The notes under the pieces were generated by a model that saw nothing but the letters and a program-made list of their open reading frames with translations, did no database searches and was not told where the DNA came from. Shown piece after piece: positions 52,891 to 60,601 of a stretch of DNA of 64,000 nucleotides; position 1 is the stretch's first letter; every line of letters begins with the position of its first letter. The stretch covers positions 62,001-126,000 of the forward strand of contig NZ_BMVL01000016.1 of NCBI RefSeq assembly GCF_014650695.1. Direction: 5' to 3'. Source of the stretch: Streptomyces avidinii. GTDB taxonomy: Bacteria; Actinomycetota; Actinomycetes; Streptomycetales; Streptomycetaceae. The translations under genes and the position numbers were made by a program.

Positions 52891-53331
52891 TCAGGCCTCG
52901 GTCGACTCGGCGGCGGCCTCAGCCTCGTCCGCCTTCTTGTCGGCCTTCTTCGCCTTCTGCGTGATGGCCTCGCCCTTGCCCTCGCCGATGCCCTCGAGGG
53001 CCTTGGCGAACTCGTCGAAGGAGCGACGCTTGCTCTCCTTCGTCTCCGGCTGCAGGAGCGGCGCCGGGGCGGGGAGACCCTTGTGGGCCTGCCAGTCACC
53101 GGTCAGCTTCAGGATGGCGAGCACAGCCTCGGTGGGCTGGGCGCCGACGGACAGCCAGTACTGCGCACGCTCGGCGTTGACCTCGATGCGCGACGGGTTG
53201 TAGGTCGGGTGGTAGATACCGATCTCTTCGATCGCGCGACCGTCCCGGCGGGTGCGGGCGTCGGCGACGACGATGCGGTAGTGCGGCTGGCGAATCTTGC
53301 CGAGGCGCTTGAGCTTGATCTTGACTGCCAC
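52891..53331 (-). CDS. rpsP: 30S ribosomal protein S16
   Basis: A 146-residue protein. The core MAVKIKLKRLGKIRQPHYRIV and RDGRAIEEIGIYHPTYNP, WLSVGAQPTE is standard; a long lysine/glutamate/alanine tail (KKADKKADEAEAAAESTEA) extends it beyond the usual 80-90 residues, as in other actinomycetes. The start is GTG 53331; AGGAG lies 12 bases upstream. First gene of the operon. Confidence 0.95.
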   Translation of the reverse strand: MAVKIKLKRLGKIRQPHYRIVVADARTRRDGRAIEEIGIYHPTYNPSRIEVNAERAQYWLSVGAQPTEAVLAILKLTGDWQAHKGLPAPAPLLQPETKESKRRSFDEFAKALEGIGEGKGEAITQKAKKADKKADEAEAAAESTEA

Positions 53332-53663
53332 TGGAGTGGTGTCTCCTGAACTTGACGTGGTTGGGCACATGAGATGCCACGTGGGGTTGCGGTACTCGGG
53401 TGCCCGATGGACGCGTCAGCCGGAGGAGAGAGGGGTCCTATGCGACTGTCGAGTACAGCTAGCCATTGTGCCATACGCCCGCGGCGGGATCGGCCGGGCG
53501 GGCAGGACCGGGCGCACGGCGCACCCCACCGGTGTGCGCCGGTGCGGGCCACCCGCGTGCGGGCCACCCGCGCCCGCGCCGTCGGCTGCCGCCCCGGTGG
53601 GAGCGGTGGCCCGGCGGCCGGTTCGCCGTGGGACGGTGGCCCCTGCGGCGACGGTGCATGCGG
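53332..53663. other. Intergenic region between rpsP and the SprT-like gene
   Basis: About 330 bases. It should hold the rpsP promoter near 53340-53480, but no clear -35/-10 pair was recognised. A 15-base tandem repeat lies at 53542-53571. No small gene with a convincing ribosome site was found on either strand. Confidence 0.5.
53542..53571. repeat. Two 15-base tandem repeats
   Basis: GTGCGGGCCACCCGC occurs at 53542-53556 and again at 53557-53571, without mismatch. Confidence 0.85.
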
Positions 53664-54260
53664 TCAGGAGGCCACCGCGATGGCCACGTCGGGGATGCGG
53701 AAGGGCTTCATGCAGCCACCGCACACGATCGGCGCCTGGGCCAGCACGGACGGGACCACCCGTACGTTGCGCCCACAGTCGCAGACCGCCTTGACGCGCA
53801 CGCCGCCGCCGGACGAGCCGTGCCGGGCCGCCGGCCCGCGGAAGCTGCGCTTGGTGTCGGCCGCGGTGGCGGCCGTGTGCGCCTTCAGTGCGCGCTGAAG
53901 GCGCTCGATGGTGGCCCGGTAGCGACGCTTCGCCTCCGGATTGAGCGTGACCAGGGAGAAGCCGCTGCTCGCGTGCGGCTCTTCGGAGTGGTCCAGCCCC
54001 ATCTCCTCGGCGATCGCAAGGAATCTGCGGTTGTGGTAACGGCCGGCGCGCGAGGTGTCACGGACACCGCGGGCGGCGGCGATGCCGTGGACTGCCTCGT
54101 GCAGCAGTCGCTCGAAGGAGAGTTCGGCGCCGCAGGCGGACGAGGACTCTCCGATCAGGGACTCGGGCGCGGCAAGGTCAGGCAGCTCGGGGTGGTACCG
54201 CTGAATATCGGCCCACGCCTGCGCCAGCTCTGCGGCGAGAACAGGTGGTGTCGTGCTCAC
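53664..54260 (-). CDS. SprT-like zinc-binding protein
   Basis: About 198 residues. A zinc-peptidase type HEAVH motif lies in RLLHEAVHGIAAARG near residue 62. The C-terminal region has the zinc-ribbon cysteines CDCGRNVRV and CGGCMKPF. The two halves fit SprT-like metalloproteins; SPRTN relatives cut DNA-protein crosslinks, but this function is not shown here. GTG 54260 is chosen; an upstream frame is open to 54323 without a ribosome site. It is transcribed leftward toward rpsP but separated by 330 bases. Confidence 0.8.
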   Translation of the reverse strand: MSTTPPVLAAELAQAWADIQRYHPELPDLAAPESLIGESSSACGAELSFERLLHEAVHGIAAARGVRDTSRAGRYHNRRFLAIAEEMGLDHSEEPHASSGFSLVTLNPEAKRRYRATIERLQRALKAHTAATAADTKRSFRGPAARHGSSGGGVRVKAVCDCGRNVRVVPSVLAQAPIVCGGCMKPFRIPDVAIAVAS

Positions 54261-54411
54261 GTCGTGACAACGAGCCGAGGTGCCCGGGTGTTCCGATTCC
54301 GGGCCATTCCAAATTTTTTGCACGTACCAGTCAGTTCACACTCATGCGTCCTGACGAGGACGGGTGCGCCGATCCCAGGAGGAGTCGGTACTTAACGTCG
54401 ACCAAAGTGAA

Positions 54412-54451
54412 CCGGCCCCGGCGTGCGGCACGTGCCGCACGCCGGGGCCGG
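54412..54451 (-). terminator. Long perfect palindrome at the end of proS
   Basis: Twenty bases at 54412-54431 are followed at once by their exact complement at 54432-54451, without loop. It begins 18 bases past the proS stop and reads as a factor-independent type terminator in either direction. Confidence 0.8.
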
Positions 54452-54468
54452 GAAGCCCTGTCGGCCCG

Positions 54469-55881
54469 TCAGTACGAGCGCGCGACGATCGCGAGCGTAC
54501 CCGGGGCGTCGTCCGTCTCCGGAACCGACCCGTCGGCGGCGATCAGGCAGCGCACGGAGACTGCCTGCTCGGCCAGCTTCGCCTCGCCCTCCGGACCGAG
54601 GTCGGCCCACGGGATCCGCGCCCAGCCGCCGGCGATGGCGGCCTCGGCGGCCTCACCGATGGTGGAGACGTCGGACGTACGGGCCTCACGGCGCTCGCGG
54701 GACTCGCGCAGCAGCTGCGCCTGGTCCTCCTCCAGCACCTTGGGCAGCAGGTCGGCAAGGGCGTCGATCTGCACGGGGGTCTTCCCGCCCGGGATCCGGC
54801 GGGCCAGCATCGCGGTGCCGGCCTCCAGGTCGCGGGGGCCGATCTCGATGCGAACCGGTACGCCCTTGAGCTCCCAGTCCACGGCGCGGCGGCCGAAGGG
54901 GGTGTCGACGCGGTCGTCGACCTGGACGCGGATTCCGGCGGCCTTCAGCTGGGCACCCAGCTCACGGACCTTGGCCACGGCCTCGTCGCCCTTGATCGCC
55001 ATGACGACGACCTGGACGTGCGCGAGGCGCGGCGGGACCCGCAGGCCGTTGTCGTCGCCGTGGGACATGATCAGGCCGCCGACCATGCGGGTCGAAACGC
55101 CCCACGAGGTCTGCCAGACGAGCTCCTGCTTGCCTTCCTTCGACAGGTACTGCGTGTTGAAGGCCTTGGCGAAGTTGGTGCCGAGCTCGTGGCTCGTGCC
55201 CAGCTGGAGGGCCTTGCCGTCGCCCATCATGCCCTCGAGGGTGAGGGTGTTGATGGCGCCGGCGAAGCGCTCCTTGGCGGTCTTGCGGCCGAGCACGACG
55301 TCGATGCCGAGCACGTTCGTCATGAAGTCGCCGTAGACGTCCGTGTGGATGCGGGCGGCGTAGTCGCGGGCGTCCTCATAGGTGGCGTGGGCGGTGTGGC
55401 CCTCCTGCCAGAGGAACTCGCTCGTACGGAGGAACACGCGCGGGCGCATCTCCCAGCGGACCACGTTGGCCCACTGGTTGATCAGCAGGGGCAGGTCGCG
55501 GTAGCTCTGGACCCACTTGGAGAAGTAGTCGTTGATGATCGTCTCGGACGTGGGCCGGACGACGACCGGCTCATCCAGCTCCTTGCCGCCGCCGTGCGTG
55601 ACGACCGCGAGCTCGGGGGCGAAGCCCTCGACGTGCTCCGCTTCCTTCGTCAGGTACGACTGGGGGATGAACAGCGGGAAGTACGCGTTCTGGGCGCCCG
55701 CGTCCTTGATGCGCGCGTCCATCTCCTGCTGCATCCGCTCCCACAGGCCGTAGCCGTACGGTCGGATGACCATGGTGCCGCGGACCGGACCGTTGTCGGC
55801 CAGCTCGGCCTTGTTGATCAGATCCTGGTACCAGCGGGGGAAATCCTCCGCCTGCGGGGTGAGAACGGGTGCCTTTGCCAT
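54469..55881 (-). CDS. proS: Prolyl-tRNA synthetase (eukaryote/archaeon-like type)
   Basis: A 470-residue class II synthetase attaching proline to tRNA(Pro). Motif 2 is around VVRWEMRPRVFLRTSEFLWQEGHTAH and motif 3 in the C-terminal half. It lacks the inserted editing domain of E. coli ProRS and has the shorter form with a C-terminal extension (EDQAQLLRESRERREARTSD). ATG 55881 is selected; upstream in-frame codons lack a ribosome site. It is divergent from the methyltransferase gene at 56013. Confidence 0.95.
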   Translation of the reverse strand: MAKAPVLTPQAEDFPRWYQDLINKAELADNGPVRGTMVIRPYGYGLWERMQQEMDARIKDAGAQNAYFPLFIPQSYLTKEAEHVEGFAPELAVVTHGGGKELDEPVVVRPTSETIINDYFSKWVQSYRDLPLLINQWANVVRWEMRPRVFLRTSEFLWQEGHTAHATYEDARDYAARIHTDVYGDFMTNVLGIDVVLGRKTAKERFAGAINTLTLEGMMGDGKALQLGTSHELGTNFAKAFNTQYLSKEGKQELVWQTSWGVSTRMVGGLIMSHGDDNGLRVPPRLAHVQVVVMAIKGDEAVAKVRELGAQLKAAGIRVQVDDRVDTPFGRRAVDWELKGVPVRIEIGPRDLEAGTAMLARRIPGGKTPVQIDALADLLPKVLEEDQAQLLRESRERREARTSDVSTIGEAAEAAIAGGWARIPWADLGPEGEAKLAEQAVSVRCLIAADGSVPETDDAPGTLAIVARSY

Positions 55882-56012
55882 GTCGCGAATCGTACGGCGC
55901 CCGGCACGCGATACGTGAATCGGGTGCTGCGCTCCTCTGGACGCGGGGGCGAATGGGGAGTTCTCTGGCAACGGGGGCAAGGGGGCGACACGGAATCAGG
56001 AGCGCTCTTTCG

Positions 56013-56744
56013 ATGACACCGACGCCGACGGCGACGCTCGTCGCCCGGGACTGGGCGGAGATCCAGGAACGGATGCTTGTACCGCTGTACGAAGCGGTCT
56101 ACGACCGGCTGGAGGTCGGGCCGGGCGACCGACTGCTCGGCCTGGACTGCGGGGCGGGCCTGTCCCTGCTGCTGGCCGCCGGCCGGGGAGCCGTGGCCAC
56201 GGGCGTGGAGGCGGATCCGGCCCGGCGGGCACTGGCCCGTGAGCGGCTGCTGGAGGTCCTGGCGGCTCCGCCGGAGCCGCCGGCCCCGCCGCGCGCGTAC
56301 GACGCCGTGCTCGCCTTCTCGCCGACCCCGGAGGCCCTGGCGGCGGCGCTGCCCGCGGTCCGCCGCGGCGGGGCGGTGGTGCTGGCCGACTGGGGCCCGG
56401 CGGAGCGCTGCACCGCGCCCTCGGTCCTGGGCGGCGGGCCCGCTCCGCGGGACCTGGACGCGCTGGTGGAGGGGGCCGGGCTGCGGCCGGACGGTTCGGG
56501 ACGGGTGTTCTGCCCCTTCGGGTACGCGGATGTGGACAGCGCGGTCCGCGGACTGCTGTCGACCGGGCTCTACCCCGTCGCGAGCACCGGCTCCGCCGGA
56601 GCGGCCGGCGCCGCGCCCTTCGGGATGGCCGATCCCGTGCTGGCGGAGAAGGAGCTGGCCGAGGCGCTTCACCCGTTCGAGCGGTCCGACGGCGCCGTAT
56701 GGCTGCCGAACATCTTCCGGTACGTGATCGCCCGGGTGGACTGA
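56013..56744 (+). CDS. SAM-dependent methyltransferase-like protein
   Basis: A 243-residue protein. The SAM motif I appears as LLGLDCGAGLSLLLAAGRGA (residues about 41-60), with a Glu/Asp-bearing motif II (GVEADPARRALA) and the Asp-rich loop VLADWGP. No substrate-specific domain is seen. It starts with ATG 56013 after AGGAG and is divergent from proS, convergent with ftsH (10 bases apart). The target may be a small molecule or RNA. Confidence 0.82.
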   Translation: MTPTPTATLVARDWAEIQERMLVPLYEAVYDRLEVGPGDRLLGLDCGAGLSLLLAAGRGAVATGVEADPARRALARERLLEVLAAPPEPPAPPRAYDAVLAFSPTPEALAAALPAVRRGGAVVLADWGPAERCTAPSVLGGGPAPRDLDALVEGAGLRPDGSGRVFCPFGYADVDSAVRGLLSTGLYPVASTGSAGAAGAAPFGMADPVLAEKELAEALHPFERSDGAVWLPNIFRYVIARVD

Positions 56745-56754
56745 CGGCCGCTCC

Positions 56755-58695
56755 TCAGTCGGTGCCGTGCGCCTTCGTCATCCGTACGATGCCGGCGGCG
56801 GCGTAGGCGGCCGCTTCGTCCAGGGTCTCGTTGGCGAGGAGGGCCTCCGCGAGGGCGTCCAGCTGGGGGCGGTGCTCGCGCAGCAGCCGGCAGGCCTCCA
56901 GGTAGCACTCGTCGACGATGCGCCGCATCTCGTGGTCGACGGCGTCGAGCGTGGCGGGGGCCGCGGAGAGTCCGTAGGGGCTCTGCCCGTCGGACGGGAT
57001 GGCGGTGAGGCGGCCGATCCGCTCGCTCATGCCCCAGCGGCCGACCATGCCGCGGACGATGTTGGTCACCTGCTCCAGGTCGTTCTCGGCGCCGGTGGTG
57101 ATCACGTCGTAGACCACCTGCTCCGCCGCCATGCCGCCCAGCGCGCCGATGATCCGGCCGCGCAGGTACTCCTCGGTGTACGCGTACCGGTCCGCGTCCG
57201 GGGTCGAGAGCGTGACGCCCAGTGCGCGGCCGCGCGGGACGATCGTGATCTTGCGGACCGGGTCGGCGCCCGGCTGGAGCATGCCCAGGAGTGCGTGGCC
57301 GCTCTCGTGGTGGGCGGTGCGGCGGCGTTCCTCCTCCGGCATGACCAGCGGCCGCTCGGCGCCCAGCTGGACCTTCTCCAGGGCGTCCGACAGGTCCGAC
57401 TGCGTGACCTGTGTCTGTTGGCGTTTGACGGCCAGCAGGGCGGCCTCGTTGGCCAGGTTGGCCAGGTCCGCTCCGGTCATGCCGGGGGTGGTCCGGGCCA
57501 CCTGTGCCAGGTTCACGCCCTCGGCGAGCGGGATGTCCCGGGTGTGGATGCGCAGGATGGCCTCGCGGCCGGACCGGTCGGGCGGGGAGACGACCACCAT
57601 GCGGTCGAAGCGGCCTGGGCGGGTGAGGGCGGGGTCGAGCACATCCGCGCGGTTGGTGGCCGCGAGGACGATCACGCCCTCCGAGCCGGAGAACCCGTCC
57701 ATCTCGGTGAGGATCTGATTGAGGGTCTGTTCGCGTTCGTCGTGGCCGCCCATGGCGCTGCTGCCGCCGCGGGCCCGGCCGATGGTGTCGATCTCGTCGA
57801 TGAAGATGATGGCGGGGGCCACCTTGCGCGCCTCGGTGAACAGTTCGCGCACCCGGGAGGCGCCGACGCCGACGATCATCTCGATGAACTCGGAGGCGGA
57901 GGCGGAGAAGAAGGGCACCCCGGCCTCGCCCGCCACCGCCCGCGCCAGGAGGGTCTTCCCGGTACCGGGCGGCCCGGAGAGCAGGACCCCGCCGGGCATC
58001 CGGGCTCCCATCTTCCGGTACTCCTGGGGGTTCTTGAGGAAGTCGACGACGTCGTTGAGCTCCCCCTCGACCTCGTCGATGCCGGCGACGTCCTCGAAGG
58101 TGGTGCGTTCGGCTCCCGTTTCCAGCTCCACCGGCTTGGGCGGCGCCTTGCGGCCCAGCGCGCCCATGCCGCCCATTCCCGAGCCCATCCGGCGGGCGAT
58201 GACCACCCACAGGAGGACCAGCAGCAGCATCGGCGCGAGCGAGATCAGCAGGTTGGAGAGGAAGCTGCGCTGCACGACGACCGGGGAGGCCGTCACGGTC
58301 ACGTTCTGCTTGGTGAGGTTCGCCCAGAGCTCGTCGTCGGCGAAGGCCGGGCGCTGGGTGACGAATTTGGTGTAGTCGCCCTTGTCGCCGTCGGGCAGGG
58401 GCCGCGCGGCCTTCAGCTCCCCCTGGATGGCGTCGCCCTTGGAGTAGATCTTCGAGACGTTCCCCTCGGCGACCTGCTTGCTGAACTCGGTGTACGAGAT
58501 CGTCGGCTCGTCCCCCTCGTTGAAGAAGGAGAGCACCAGGTTGGCCACCAGATAGACGATCAGGGCCGCGAGGATCAGACCCCGCCAGCCACCCGGCAGC
58601 CCCTTCTTCTTCGGTGGCGGGGTGGGCGGGGCGCCTTCCGAGCGCCAGGGCGTGTCGGCCCTGTCGCGCGGAGGTACGGGGGTGGGGCTGGGCAC
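56755..58695 (-). CDS. Membrane AAA+ zinc protease, FtsH paralog
   Basis: A 646-residue protease. Two helices (LILAALIVYLVANLVL and LLISLAPMLLLVLLWVVIA) enclose an extracytoplasmic domain. The AAA+ core has Walker A GPPGTGKTLLARA, Walker B IIFIDEID, the second region of homology TNRADVLDPALTRPGRFDR, and the zinc motif HHESGHAL near residue 432. An N-tail of about 25 residues is proline/serine-rich. GTG 58695 has GGAGG six bases upstream; an in-frame ATG at 58731 lacks a good site. It degrades membrane and soluble proteins. Confidence 0.92.
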   Translation of the reverse strand: MPSPTPVPPRDRADTPWRSEGAPPTPPPKKKGLPGGWRGLILAALIVYLVANLVLSFFNEGDEPTISYTEFSKQVAEGNVSKIYSKGDAIQGELKAARPLPDGDKGDYTKFVTQRPAFADDELWANLTKQNVTVTASPVVVQRSFLSNLLISLAPMLLLVLLWVVIARRMGSGMGGMGALGRKAPPKPVELETGAERTTFEDVAGIDEVEGELNDVVDFLKNPQEYRKMGARMPGGVLLSGPPGTGKTLLARAVAGEAGVPFFSASASEFIEMIVGVGASRVRELFTEARKVAPAIIFIDEIDTIGRARGGSSAMGGHDEREQTLNQILTEMDGFSGSEGVIVLAATNRADVLDPALTRPGRFDRMVVVSPPDRSGREAILRIHTRDIPLAEGVNLAQVARTTPGMTGADLANLANEAALLAVKRQQTQVTQSDLSDALEKVQLGAERPLVMPEEERRRTAHHESGHALLGMLQPGADPVRKITIVPRGRALGVTLSTPDADRYAYTEEYLRGRIIGALGGMAAEQVVYDVITTGAENDLEQVTNIVRGMVGRWGMSERIGRLTAIPSDGQSPYGLSAAPATLDAVDHEMRRIVDECYLEACRLLREHRPQLDALAEALLANETLDEAAAYAAAGIVRMTKAHGTD

Positions 58696-58770
58696 GGGGC
58701 GCCTCCTTCTGCCGTCCTCCCGGCCGACCATAAGGGATAAACCAGGCCATCGCCCCAGCAGGAAACAGCA

Positions 58771-58802
58771 GGGCCCCGACCGTGCGAACACGGCCGGGGC
58801 CC
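58771..58802 (-). terminator. Terminator after ffh
   Basis: Arms 58771-58784 and 58789-58802 pair at 13 of 14 positions over a CGAA tetraloop, 23 bases past the ffh stop. Confidence 0.8.
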
Positions 58803-58824
58803 CTCTTCACCCACCTGCGCGGGT

Positions 58825-60399
58825 TTACTTCATGAACTTCTTGAACTCGTCCGGAAGGTCGAAGTCCTGACCGCCCTGGCCGCCGCCCGCCGGAAGACCG
58901 AAGGGGTTGCCGCCGGCGGCGGGCTCGACCGCCTGGGGGCCCTGCTCGCGGCGGGCCGCAGCTGCGGCCTCGTCTTCCTTGCGCTTCATCGGGTTGCCGC
59001 TCTTGCGCTTGCCCTTGGCCTGCTTGACCTGCTTCTTCTGCCGGCCGGGACCGCCGCCCATCCCCGGAATGCCGGGCATGCCCGGCATTCCGCCGCCCTG
59101 GGCCATGCGGGACATCATCTTGCGGGCGTCGAAGAACCGCTCGACGAGCGACTTGACCGCGCTGACCTCGGTACCGGAACCCTTGGCGATACGGGCACGG
59201 CGCGAGCCGTTGATGATCGTCGGGTCCTGGCGCTCGGCCGGGGTCATCGACTTGATGATCGCGGCGGTGCGGTCGACATCGCGCTCGTCGATGTTGTTGA
59301 TCTGGTCCTTGATCTGCCCCATGCCGGGCAGCATGCCGAGCAGCTTGGAGATGGAGCCCATCTTGCGGACCTGCTCCATCTGGGCCAGGAAGTCGTCGAG
59401 CGTGAACTCCTTGGGACCCTTGGCGAGCTTGGCCGCCATCTTCTCGGCCTCGGCCTGCGAGAAGGTCTTCTCGGCCTGCTCGATGAGGGTGAGCATGTCA
59501 CCCATGTCGAGGATCCGGCCCGCCATGCGGTCCGGGTGGAAGGCGTCGAACTCGTCGAGCTTCTCGCCGTTCGAGGCGAACATGATCTGCTTGCCGGTCA
59601 CGTGCGCGATGGAGAGCGCGGCGCCGCCTCGGGCGTCGCCGTCCAGCTTGGAGAGCACGACGCCGTCGAAGCCCACGCCGTCACGGAAGGCCTCGGCGGT
59701 GTTGACCGCGTCCTGACCGATCATGGCGTCGACGACGAAGAGGATCTCGTCGGGGCTGACGGCGTCGCGGATGTCCGCGGCCTGCTGCATCAGCTCGGCG
59801 TCGATGCCCAGGCGGCCGGCGGTGTCGACGATGACGACGTCGTACTGCTTGGTCCGCGCGTACTCGACGGAGTCCTTCGCGACCTGGACCGGGTCGCCGA
59901 CGCCGTTGCCGGGCTGAGGCGCGTACACGGCCACGCCGGCGCGCTCGGCGACGACGCTCAGCTGGTTGACGGCGTTGGGGCGCTGGAGGTCGCACGCCAC
60001 GAGCAGCGGGGCGTGGCCCTGCCCCTTCAGCCAGAGGCCGAGCTTTCCGGCGAGGGTGGTCTTACCCGCACCCTGGAGACCGGCCAGCATGATCACGGTG
60101 GGGGCGGTCTTGGCGAAGCGCAGCCGCCGGGTCTCGCCGCCGAGGATGGTGACGAGCTCGTCGTTGACGATCTTCAGGACCTGCTGGCCCGGGTTCAGGG
60201 CCTTGCTGACCTCTTCACCGCGCGCGCGTTCCTTGACGTTCGCGATGAAGGAGCGGACGACCGGGAGGGCGACGTCGGCCTCGAGGAGCGCGATACGGAT
60301 TTCCCGGGCCGCTGCGTCGATGTCAGCCTCGGACAGCCGGCCTTTGCCGCGCAGGCCCTTGAAGGTATTCGCCAAGCGGTCGGAGAGCGTATCGAACAC
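58825..60399 (-). CDS. ffh: Signal recognition particle protein Ffh
   Basis: A 524-residue GTPase. G1 is in GLQGAGKTTLAGK near residues 107-119, the DTAGR motif near 190, and the G4 region near 250. The methionine-rich M domain (MMSRMAQGGGMPGMPGIPGMGG) binds 4.5S RNA and signal peptides; the tail is glycine/proline-rich. It guides membrane proteins to the translocon with FtsY. ATG 60399. It lies 202 bases downstream of glnD, with an intergenic repeat between. Confidence 0.96.
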   Translation of the reverse strand: MFDTLSDRLANTFKGLRGKGRLSEADIDAAAREIRIALLEADVALPVVRSFIANVKERARGEEVSKALNPGQQVLKIVNDELVTILGGETRRLRFAKTAPTVIMLAGLQGAGKTTLAGKLGLWLKGQGHAPLLVACDLQRPNAVNQLSVVAERAGVAVYAPQPGNGVGDPVQVAKDSVEYARTKQYDVVIVDTAGRLGIDAELMQQAADIRDAVSPDEILFVVDAMIGQDAVNTAEAFRDGVGFDGVVLSKLDGDARGGAALSIAHVTGKQIMFASNGEKLDEFDAFHPDRMAGRILDMGDMLTLIEQAEKTFSQAEAEKMAAKLAKGPKEFTLDDFLAQMEQVRKMGSISKLLGMLPGMGQIKDQINNIDERDVDRTAAIIKSMTPAERQDPTIINGSRRARIAKGSGTEVSAVKSLVERFFDARKMMSRMAQGGGMPGMPGIPGMGGGPGRQKKQVKQAKGKRKSGNPMKRKEDEAAAAARREQGPQAVEPAAGGNPFGLPAGGGQGGQDFDLPDEFKKFMK

Positions 60400-60514
60400 G
60401 GTGGTCGCGATTCCTCGGGTCGGGGGCGTTGTGGTCGTCCCCCAGGGTATCCGGCCGTACCACGTGATGGACCCGGCGGTCCTTTCCCGGTCTCGGCCCG
60501 CACCGCACCCGGCG

Positions 60515-60556
60515 CCTCACACGCCGGCGAAAATCCGGCCACGCCGGCGTGTGAGG
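60515..60556. terminator. Perfect inverted repeat downstream of glnD
   Basis: Fifteen bases at 60515-60529 match the complement of 60542-60556 with a 12-base loop. The right arm is part of the dispersed repeat (copy 2). It lies 46 bases past the glnD stop and may terminate glnD. Confidence 0.65.
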
Positions 60557-60580
60557 CACGGGGTGGGGGGCCGGAGCCCC
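60543..60580. repeat. Dispersed intergenic repeat, copy 2
   Basis: The first 21 bases are identical to 41234-41254, and the segment ends in GGAGCCCC like copy 1. It lies between the glnD stop (60602) and the ffh start (60399). Confidence 0.6.
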
Positions 60581-60601
60581 CTGGACGGCGGCCGCACCCG
60601 G

